Origin: Lachnospiraceae bacterium
Lineage (GTDB): Bacteria; Bacillota; Clostridia; Lachnospirales; Lachnospiraceae
NCBI GenBank assembly: GCA_024403585.1
Contig: JAKSRN010000009.1
Location: forward strand, 1-20,162
Direction of reading: 5' to 3'
Length of the DNA stretch: 20,162 bases
The translations under genes and the position numbers were made by a program. Numbering within the stretch: the first letter of the stretch is position 1; every line of letters starts with the position of its first letter. Positions 14,375 through 20,162 of the stretch are shown piece by piece. The notes under the pieces are model-generated. The model saw nothing but the letters and a program-made list of their open reading frames with translations. It was not told the DNA's origin and did no database searches.

Positions 14375-15724
14375 CTAGCGGATTTCTCCCACCAGACCTT
14401 CTGCCCCCATAAGTCCATTCAGCTGAACCCTGCGGATTTCATTCTCAAGATCCCCTTCTGCCACTGCGAAGACCCTTCTGTACTCCATGGTATGACCGGT
14501 CCAGTAGAGTTTGCCGTCTCTGTTTACCTGTTCCTCAAAGAGGACCTCCTGAACGGTGCCAATGGCACGCTCCAGATACTGCACTCTCTTCTTCTGATCG
14601 ATCTCTTCCAGTACATGGAGACGGTCTTTCTTAACAGACTCCGGCAGCTGGTTTGGATAGGTAGCTGCTCTTGTGCCTTCTCTTCTGGAATATGGGAAGA
14701 TGTGGGTCTCAAAGAAATCGATCTCGTCCACAAAGGCAGCAGACGCCGCAAAATCCTCCTCTGTCTCACCCGGGAAGCCGGTGATCACATCTGTTGTCAG
14801 TGCCGGATCCTTCAGGTATTTTCTCAGGATAGCACAACGATCTCTGTATTCTGCGCTGGTGTAGCGTCTGTTCATCGCCTTCAGAGTGCGGTCGCAGCCA
14901 CTCTGCAGAGACAGATGAAAATGCGGACACACTTTCGGCAGGGAAGCCAATGCCATGGCAAACTCTTCTGTCACGATTCCAGGCTCCAGGGATCCAAGAC
15001 GGATTCTTCGGATTCCTTCCACTTCATGTACCGCACGGATCAGAGAAAGCAGATTCTCCTCTGTATCAAAATCCACACCGTAAGAACTCAGGTGGATACC
15101 AGTCAGCACCACTTCTTTACAGCCGGATGCCGCAAGACGCTCTACCTCACGGATCACATCCTCTTTCCGTCTGCTTCGCACCCTGCCTCTTGCAAAAGGA
15201 ATAATGCAGTAGGTACAGAACTGATTACAGCCATCCTGCACTTTAATAAAGGCACGGGTATGCTCTTCCGTACGATCAATATTCAGTTCTTCGTATTCAT
15301 TTGTTTTGGAAATATCGATCACGGACTGGCGAAGGGCATCCGCTTCCTGCATCTCTTCAGGCAGACCGGCTCCCCGGCTGGCCCACTCTGACTCAAGCAG
15401 TTCGATCAGCTCCAGTTTTTTATTGTTTCCGATGACCAGATCAATGGCCTCGTCTTTTTCCAGTTCCTTTCCCTTGGCCTGTGCGTAACAACCGGTAGCC
15501 ACAACCAGGGCATCAGGATTCATCTTTTTTGCTTTATGCAGCATCTGACGGGACTTCCTGTCGGCAATATTGGTAACCGTACAGGTATTGATCAGATACA
15601 GATCCGCACCCGGCTCAAAGGGCACGATCTCATAGCCAGCCTTCTCCAGCATCTGCTGCATGGATTCCAGCTCATAGGAATTCACCTTGCATCCAAGGTT
15701 ATGTAAAGCCGCTTTGCGCTTCAT
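14375..15724 (-). CDS. mtaB: tRNA N6-threonylcarbamoyladenosine(37) methylthiotransferase MtaB
   Basis: MtaB is a radical-SAM enzyme with two Fe-S clusters that makes ms2t6A at tRNA position 37. The 449-residue product has the N-terminal UPF0004 domain with cluster cysteines C12 (LGCKVN), C48 (NTCTV) and C79 (TGCYAQ). It has the radical-SAM triad C166, C170 and C173 in DGCNQFCTYCIIPFARGRVRSR, SLQSGCDRTLKAMNRRY, and a C-terminal TRAM-like region. LGCKVNSYE distinguishes it from MiaB and RimO. The ATG has AAGGAG 8 nt upstream; a GTG nine bases earlier overlaps that site and is unlikely. In Bacillus mtaB directly follows prmA and rsmE; here three genes lie between, one on the opposite strand. 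I see no clear promoter of its own. Confidence 0.95.
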   Translation of the reverse strand: MKRKAALHNLGCKVNSYELESMQQMLEKAGYEIVPFEPGADLYLINTCTVTNIADRKSRQMLHKAKKMNPDALVVATGCYAQAKGKELEKDEAIDLVIGNNKKLELIELLESEWASRGAGLPEEMQEADALRQSVIDISKTNEYEELNIDRTEEHTRAFIKVQDGCNQFCTYCIIPFARGRVRSRRKEDVIREVERLAASGCKEVVLTGIHLSSYGVDFDTEENLLSLIRAVHEVEGIRRIRLGSLEPGIVTEEFAMALASLPKVCPHFHLSLQSGCDRTLKAMNRRYTSAEYRDRCAILRKYLKDPALTTDVITGFPGETEEDFAASAAFVDEIDFFETHIFPYSRREGTRAATYPNQLPESVKKDRLHVLEEIDQKKRVQYLERAIGTVQEVLFEEQVNRDGKLYWTGHTMEYRRVFAVAEGDLENEIRRVQLNGLMGAEGLVGEIR

Positions 15725-15743
15725 GGAACACACTCCTTACTAC

Positions 15744-15772
15744 TTGACTTTTATCATCTACGGGAATAAAAT
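15744..15772 (+). promoter_or_regulatory. Promoter of the HPr-like gene
   Basis: TTGACT (5 of 6) and TAAAAT (5 of 6) are separated by exactly 17 bp, about 37 bp before the HPr-like ATG. It is one of the best promoter matches in the window and lies in the 84-bp space divergent from mtaB. Confidence 0.75.
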
Positions 15773-15808
15773 TAGGCATAGTTATTCTAACAGGAGGTAA
15801 TATGACTT

Positions 15809-16045
15809 ATGAAGACAGTAAAAATCTCTCTGAATTCCATTGATAAAGTAAAATCTTTTGTAAATGATATCACAAAATTTAATTTTGATTTTGACCTTGT
15901 ATCCGGAAGATATGTAATCGACGCCAAATCCATCATGGGTATCTTCAGCCTGGATTTATCCAATCCGATCGTGCTGAACATCCATGCTGAAGGCAGTGAG
16001 CTTGAGGAAGCAGCAAGAGCAGTAGCACCATACGTGGTAGACTGA
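15809..16045 (+). CDS. HPr-like protein lacking the phosphocarrier histidine
   Basis: The 78-residue product matches the second half of HPr: YVIDAKSIMGIFSLDLS aligns with the region around regulatory Ser46 (here Ser41), and the remaining fold length fits. In HPr the active site reads GIHARPA; the equivalent stretch here is NSIDKVKSF, with no histidine, so EI-dependent phosphotransfer is not expected. This recalls Bacillus Crh, which keeps Ser46 but not His15; a regulatory role as a CcpA partner or HPr kinase substrate is inference. It is monocistronic, with its own strong promoter and terminator, and lies against its neighbours mtaB and thiI. AGGAGG is 11 nt before this ATG and only 4 nt before an out-of-frame ATG at 15802. 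Confidence 0.8.
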   Translation: MKTVKISLNSIDKVKSFVNDITKFNFDFDLVSGRYVIDAKSIMGIFSLDLSNPIVLNIHAEGSELEEAARAVAPYVVD

Positions 16046-16087
16046 TTCTTTACTTTACCGGTTCCTGATTACATAGACAGAGACACG

Positions 16088-16118
16088 GCACCTGATCTTT
16101 CGATCAGGTGCTTTTTTT
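16088..16118 (+). terminator. Intrinsic terminator of the HPr-like gene
   Basis: A perfect 10-bp stem, GCACCTGATC/GATCAGGTGC, with a TTTC loop is followed by seven T. On the minus strand the hairpin has no T-run, so it would not efficiently stop transcription coming from thiI. No other clear thiI terminator is visible in the 145-bp gap. Confidence 0.95.
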
Positions 16119-16190
16119 ACTGTTTTTACACTCTATCCAGGGAACATTTACCTGTGAACAGCACCATTTTGAATCCCTGTGACAGTTCTC

Positions 16191-17372
16191 TTATCCTTCT
16201 ACGTGAATTACCTCTGTAGTCTCCAGTGCAGTCTTCATCAGATCATCGATCACATCTGCCAGTTTTTTCTCAGAGCGCTCGATGGTTTTCAGTACCGGTT
16301 TTGTAACCGGATGTTTTGCCACGAAGATCGTACAGCAATCCTCAAAAGGAAGGATAGAAGTCTCATAGGTACCGATCTTCTTAGACAGAGTAACGATCTC
16401 TTCTTTATCCATACCGATACATGGACGGAAGACAGGAATTGTTGTGGCTGCATCTGTACAGTAAAGGCTGTGCATGGTCTGGCTTGCAACCTGGCCGATG
16501 CTTTCACCTGTGATCAGACTGAGGGCACCTGTTTCCTCAGCGAAATGCTGAGCGATCTTCATCATGTATCTTCTCATGATAATGGTCAGTTCCTCATGAG
16601 GACATTTCTCATAGATGGCCAGCTGGATATCTGTAAAGTTGACCACATGCAGACGGATCGGGCCTGTATAAACAGCAACCTCTTTTGCCAGGTCAACAAC
16701 TTTCTGTTTTGCACGCTCACTGGTATATGGCGGCGCATGGAAGTAAACTGCATCGATCCTTACACCACGTTTGGAAACCATGTATCCTGCTACAGGGGAA
16801 TCGATTCCTCCGGACAGAAGAAGCATGGCACTTCCGTTGGTTCCCACCGGCATACCGCCCGGTCCCGGAATGATCTCTGAATAGAGGTAGATCTTATCAC
16901 GTACCTCAACTGTCATGTAGATGTCAGGATTGTGGACATCAACAGTGAGATTCGGGCAGGCATCCAGGATCACACCACCCAGCTCCATATTCAGTTCCAT
17001 AGTATCCAGCGGATATTTCTTGTTTGCTCTTCTTGCCGCAACCTTGAAGGTTTTCTTCTCATCTCCGTACATGGCTTTCATGTAGTCTGCAACTGCTGCG
17101 GAAAGGTGCTCAAATCCTTCATCCTCCAGAATCTGCACCGGGCAGATGCCGGAGATTCCGAATACAGTCTTCAGGGCCTCGATGGTACCCTCATAGTCAA
17201 AATCACCCTCGGTGAATACAAAGATACGGCCCATCTCTTTTGTTACCTTGAAGGTTCCGTCCACCTTCTTCAGTGTTCTTACGATATGACGAACCAGTGC
17301 ATCTTCAAATATAAATCGGTTTTTTCCTTTGATACCGATCTCAGCGTATTTGATCAAAAATGACTGAAACAC
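16191..17372 (-). CDS. thiI: tRNA sulfurtransferase ThiI (without rhodanese domain)
   Basis: ThiI adenylates and thiolates tRNA U8 to give 4-thiouridine, and in some organisms serves thiamine thiazole synthesis. The 393-residue product has an N-terminal ferredoxin-like part (IKYAEIGIKGKNR), a THUMP domain over roughly 58-165, and the PP-loop SGGIDSP at 187-193 followed by TGESIGQVASQTM. It ends after FEDCCTIFVAKHP with no C-terminal rhodanese domain, as in Bacillus, so sulfur must come from a partner desulfurase; such a gene is directly upstream. The start is GTG with AGGAGG 7 nt upstream, giving MFQSFLIKYAEIG. Confidence 0.96.
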   Translation of the reverse strand: MFQSFLIKYAEIGIKGKNRFIFEDALVRHIVRTLKKVDGTFKVTKEMGRIFVFTEGDFDYEGTIEALKTVFGISGICPVQILEDEGFEHLSAAVADYMKAMYGDEKKTFKVAARRANKKYPLDTMELNMELGGVILDACPNLTVDVHNPDIYMTVEVRDKIYLYSEIIPGPGGMPVGTNGSAMLLLSGGIDSPVAGYMVSKRGVRIDAVYFHAPPYTSERAKQKVVDLAKEVAVYTGPIRLHVVNFTDIQLAIYEKCPHEELTIIMRRYMMKIAQHFAEETGALSLITGESIGQVASQTMHSLYCTDAATTIPVFRPCIGMDKEEIVTLSKKIGTYETSILPFEDCCTIFVAKHPVTKPVLKTIERSEKKLADVIDDLMKTALETTEVIHVEG

Positions 17373-17405
17373 AAGTTTTCCTCCTATACTTCTTTTTCTC
17401 CCATA

Positions 17406-17445
17406 TTCAGAACCGTTTTTCTGCTATTCGCTCCATGGTTCTGAA
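17406..17445 (-). promoter_or_regulatory. Inverted repeat between the desulfurase gene and thiI
   Basis: TTCAGAACC and GGTTCTGAA form a perfect 9-bp stem with a 22-nt loop. It fills the 80-bp space between the two genes and lacks a clean T-run after it on the minus strand. Possible roles are partial termination or processing. It shares the GGTTCTG/CAGAACC core with the topA leader hairpin. Confidence 0.4.
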
Positions 17446-17452
17446 CCGTTTC

Positions 17453-18607
17453 TTATCTTCTTGTATATTTTCTCAGGGCCGGCACAACCTCGCTCAGCAC
17501 CTGCAGTGTATAATCAATTTCTTCAATAGTAGTGGTTTCAGCAAAACTGAAACGAACTGCTGCTTCCATCTCCGGCTTGCTGCAGCCGATGGCTGTCAGT
17601 GTGGCACTTCCTGCTCTCTTATGGCTGGAGCAGGCACTTCCTGCTGACACAAAGATGTTTCTGTCTTCCAGTGTATGCAGAAGAACCTCGCTTCGGATTC
17701 CCATGAAGGAGGCATTTAAGATATAAGGGGCGCCTTCTTCCTCGGACGGTCCGTGAATGATCACATCCTCAATCTTTGCAAGACCTTCGATCAGATGATG
17801 CTTTACCTTTCTCATCTGCTCCAGATTCTGATCCAGGTTTTTATACATGATCTCTGCAGCTACGCCAAGACCTGCTACACCCGGAACATTGTCTGTACCG
17901 GAGCGCATACCCTTCTGCTGGCCGCCGCCTAAGATCATTGGATGGATTTTTACCTTATCTCCCACATAGAGGAAACCGATTCCCTTCGGTCCATGGATCT
18001 TATGGCCGCTGGCAGATAACAGATCGATCTTCATTCGTTTGGGATAGATATGGAATTTACCGTAAGCCTGAATCGCATCCACATGGAAGAGTGTGTTCGG
18101 ATTCTTCTTCTTGATCAGTTCACCAATCTTCTGGATTGGCTCTACGGTTCCGATCTCATTGTTTACATACATAACAGATACAAGAATAGTCTCATCTGTG
18201 ATAGCTGCTTCCAGTTCTTCCAGACTGATGCATCCGTCAGGACCTACGCCCAGACGGGTCACAGTAAAGCCCTGATCCTCCAGTGCCGCAAGCGGTGCGG
18301 AGATAGCTGCATGCTCAATCTGTGTAGTGATGATATGCATTCCTTTTCTCTTATTGGCCTGGGCAGTTCCGTAAAGGGCCCAGTTGTTGGACTCTGTACC
18401 ACCGGAGGTGAAGTAAATCTCCTTGTCCTGCACCTTCATGGTCTTTGCAATGATGGCTGCGGAGCGTTTCAGATACTGTTCAGTCTCCACACCTTTCAGA
18501 TGCATGGAGGACGGATTGCCGTAATCCTCCATCATGGTTTTTACTACAATGTCACGAACCTCTTCATAACAGCGGGTCGTGGCTGAATTATCCAGATATG
18601 CTTCCAT
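17453..18607 (-). CDS. Cysteine desulfurase (NifS/IscS family), probable ThiI partner
   Basis: This is a PLP enzyme that takes sulfur from cysteine as a persulfide for transfer to acceptors. The 384-residue product starts MEAYLDNSATT and has FTSGGTESNN near 66, His99 in IEHAA, Asp177 in FHVDAIQ and the PLP lysine Lys203 in SGHKIHGPKG. The catalytic Cys326 is in SAGSACSSHKRAGS. The adjacent rhodanese-less thiI points to the NifZ-ThiI arrangement of B. subtilis, so the likely acceptor is ThiI rather than an IscU scaffold; none is nearby. It starts 17 bp after rsmE ends, implying cotranscription. A GGGAG site lies 6 nt before the ATG. Confidence 0.95.
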   Translation of the reverse strand: MEAYLDNSATTRCYEEVRDIVVKTMMEDYGNPSSMHLKGVETEQYLKRSAAIIAKTMKVQDKEIYFTSGGTESNNWALYGTAQANKRKGMHIITTQIEHAAISAPLAALEDQGFTVTRLGVGPDGCISLEELEAAITDETILVSVMYVNNEIGTVEPIQKIGELIKKKNPNTLFHVDAIQAYGKFHIYPKRMKIDLLSASGHKIHGPKGIGFLYVGDKVKIHPMILGGGQQKGMRSGTDNVPGVAGLGVAAEIMYKNLDQNLEQMRKVKHHLIEGLAKIEDVIIHGPSEEEGAPYILNASFMGIRSEVLLHTLEDRNIFVSAGSACSSHKRAGSATLTAIGCSKPEMEAAVRFSFAETTTIEEIDYTLQVLSEVVPALRKYTRR

Positions 18608-18624
18608 TGCATTCTCCCTCTATA

Positions 18625-19365
18625 TTAATCCTGCTCCAGAAGATACATGAGAATGGAAAGGGTAGTAAGACCTGCTGTTTCTGTACGCAGGATCCTCTTG
18701 CCCAGAGTGATTGGTTCAAAGCCCTTCTCCATCGCTTTCTGCACTTCTTTTTCTTCAAAACCACCCTCAGGTCCGATCAGGATACCGATGGACTGGCCGG
18801 GTGTAATACTCTCCAGTACTTTTCTGGTGCCCGCCATACCCTCAGCTCTCTCATAAGGGATCAGGCGGATATCCATGGTTTCCGCATAGGCCAGCGCCTG
18901 GTCATAGGTCATGATTTCAGACACTTCCGGTACCAGCATTCTCTTGGACTGTTTTGCCGCACTTTCAGAAATCGCATTCCAACGGGCTACCTTGCTGACA
19001 GCACGTTTTCCATCCAGCTTTACAACACAGCGTTTGGAAGAAACAGGGACGATCTCTCTTGCTCCTAACTCTACTGCCTTCTGAATGATCAGCTCCATCT
19101 TGTCTCCTTTGGGAAGACACTGGAACAGACAGATGCGGGATGGCAGTTCCTTGCCCGGCTTCTGAGCATCCAGGATTTCTGCCACTACTTCTTCAGTGGT
19201 CATGGAAGCAATCTTGCAGGTGTACTCCCACTCATCGCCACTGCTGATCAGGATCTCCTCGCCCGGACGCATGCGGAGGACACTGCGGATGTGGTTTACA
19301 TCCTCACCCTCAATGCGGATGGTACCGTCCTGAATCTGGTCTGCATTTACAAAAAATCGATACAT
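18625..19365 (-). CDS. rsmE: 16S rRNA (uracil(1498)-N3)-methyltransferase RsmE
   Basis: RsmE is a SPOUT-fold methyltransferase that methylates U1498 of 16S rRNA in the small subunit. The 246-residue product has an N-terminal PUA-like part (MYRFFVNADQI, VNHIRSVLRMRPGEEI) and PKGDKMELIIQKAVELG near 85. The trefoil-knot SAM site follows, with LIGPEGGFEEKE at 197-208 and LGKRILRTETA at 221-231. The gene lies 31 bp after prmA and just before the desulfurase gene; prmA-rsmE adjacency is widespread in Firmicutes. GAGGG lies 8 nt before the ATG. Confidence 0.97.
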   Translation of the reverse strand: MYRFFVNADQIQDGTIRIEGEDVNHIRSVLRMRPGEEILISSGDEWEYTCKIASMTTEEVVAEILDAQKPGKELPSRICLFQCLPKGDKMELIIQKAVELGAREIVPVSSKRCVVKLDGKRAVSKVARWNAISESAAKQSKRMLVPEVSEIMTYDQALAYAETMDIRLIPYERAEGMAGTRKVLESITPGQSIGILIGPEGGFEEKEVQKAMEKGFEPITLGKRILRTETAGLTTLSILMYLLEQD

Positions 19366-19396
19366 CTTGTATTCCCTCTACCTGTTTGCCTAAGGG

Positions 19397-20162
19397 TTAT
19401 TTCTGAGCAGTGATGGAAACCCACTCGCCCTGGTGTGTGATCTCCAGAACAGTCAGGCCTGCAGCTTCCACTGCTTCTTTCACTACTTCTTCTTTTACAT
19501 CCAGAATTCCGGAGGTGATATAGACAGCGCCCGGTTTCATCTGGTTTACGATAACAGGAGTCAGAGGAATCAGTACGTCTGCCAGAATGTTGGCAGCAAC
19601 GATGTCATACTTCTCATATCCTGCACGGTCCTGTACCGCTTTATCATCGATGATATTTCCGATCAGCATGTCGAATGCCTCCTTCGGAATATCATTTACT
19701 TCCTTATTCTCTTCAACAGCCGGAACTGCACATAGATCCAGATCGGTTCCCAGTGCATGACCTGCTCCGAACTTCAGAGCCAGAATGGAAAGGATACCGC
19801 TTCCTGTTCCCACATCCAGGATCTCATCCCCTGGTTTTACATGTTTTCTCAGCTGACGGATACACAGCTGGGTAGTCTCATGCATACCTGTTCCGAATGC
19901 TGTGCCCGGATCGATATGGATAATAAGCTTATCCTTATCCTCTTCTTTTACTTCCTCCCAGGAAGGAATGATCAGGATATCGTCTACATAGAACTGTTTG
20001 AAATACTGTTTCCAGTTATTGATCCAGTCCTTGTCCTCTGTCTCAGAAGCTGTAATAGTTGCTTCTCCGATATCCATAAAGCTGCGAAGATCTTCCAGCT
20101 CCTCTTTTGCACGGGCCAGGATTCCCTCGTTGTCCTCATCCGGCTCCAGATAGAAGCTTAAG
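19397..20162 (-). CDS. prmA: Ribosomal protein L11 methyltransferase PrmA (5' end outside the window)
   Basis: PrmA trimethylates amino groups of ribosomal protein L11. The visible 254 residues run from the window edge through the linker region (EELEDLRSFMDIGEATIT), KDWINNWKQYFKQFYV, the conserved DPGTAFGTGMHETT and the SAM motif ILDVGTGSGILSILALKFGA to a normal end, GEWVSITAQK. The substrate-site motif AANILADVLIPL is present. The frame stays open to the edge, so the start and the N-terminal L11-binding domain are cut off, not absent. In related genomes the hrcA-grpE-dnaK-dnaJ operon often lies just upstream; that cannot be seen here. Confidence 0.95.
   Translation of the reverse strand, partial: LSFYLEPDEDNEGILARAKEELEDLRSFMDIGEATITASETEDKDWINNWKQYFKQFYVDDILIIPSWEEVKEEDKDKLIIHIDPGTAFGTGMHETTQLCIRQLRKHVKPGDEILDVGTGSGILSILALKFGAGHALGTDLDLCAVPAVEENKEVNDIPKEAFDMLIGNIIDDKAVQDRAGYEKYDIVAANILADVLIPLTPVIVNQMKPGAVYITSGILDVKEEVVKEAVEAAGLTVLEITHQGEWVSITAQK

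Noticed and set aside
14492..15391. 299-codon plus-strand open frame opposite mtaB
   Set aside because: It is antisense to the intact radical-SAM gene and has no motif or start signal. It arises from codon bias on the other strand.
16088..16111. HPr-like terminator also acting on thiI from the other side
   Set aside because: On the minus strand the hairpin is preceded by A-rich sequence but followed by CGTGTCTCTG, with no U-tract.
1..20162. CRISPR arrays, insertion sequences, prophage genes, attachment sites, tRNA or rRNA genes
   Set aside because: None were visible on either strand: no regularly spaced direct repeats with spacers, no transposase or integrase, and no cloverleaf-like or rRNA sequence.

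Overview
The window is an ordinary housekeeping segment of a low-to-mid GC Gram-positive genome. The best fit is a Lachnospiraceae-type member of the Clostridia. This rests on CIRCE-controlled groES-groEL, CodY, the yifB-dprA-topA-codY order, RNase J, IreB and DUF1292 proteins, strong AGGAGG-type ribosome binding sites, and GC that looks mid-40s by eye. Apart from an arylamine N-acetyltransferase at the left end and a small HPr-like gene near 15.8-16.0 kb, every gene is on the minus strand, so its order of transcription runs right to left.

Layout, left to right. (1) 1-1033: nat (+), ending in a hairpin it shares with groEL. (2) 1093-3132: groES-groEL (-) behind a sigma-A-type promoter and an HrcA/CIRCE operator. 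(3) 3133-3400: intergenic DNA with helically phased T-tracts, a cluster of GC-rich inverted repeats and the codY terminator. (4) 3404-9105: codY, topA, dprA and yifB (-), covering a nutrient sensor, topoisomerase I and natural-transformation functions; dprA and yifB overlap. (5) 9246-14365: a gene series ireB, DUF1292, RNase J, an MltG-like membrane protein, trmR and trhP (-), ending in a strong terminator. (6) 14375-20162: prmA (cut by the window edge), rsmE, a NifS-type cysteine desulfurase, thiI and mtaB (-), with the HPr-like gene (+) lying between thiI and mtaB under its own promoter and terminator.

Regions 5 and 6 are rich in translation-machinery modification: PrmA (ribosomal protein L11), RsmE (16S rRNA), desulfurase plus ThiI (4-thiouridine and/or thiamine), MtaB (tRNA position 37), and TrhP plus TrmR (consecutive steps at wobble uridine 34). 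The arrangement resembles two Bacillus subtilis clusters, dnaJ-prmA-rsmE-mtaB and yrzL-yrrK-yrzB-yrrL-yrrM-yrrN-yrrO, joined together. Here the ruvX homologue is absent and RNase J is present in the second cluster.

I did not find a clearly new system such as a defence island, prophage, CRISPR array or biosynthetic cluster. The points most worth a second look are: an HPr paralogue that keeps the regulatory serine region but appears to lack the phosphocarrier histidine; an MltG-like protein without a catalytic domain; the inverted-repeat cluster between groES and codY; a 13-bp tandem repeat of ribosome-binding-site-like sequence before trhP; and promoters that seem to be embedded in upstream terminators. 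No tRNA, rRNA, insertion sequence or attachment site was seen.
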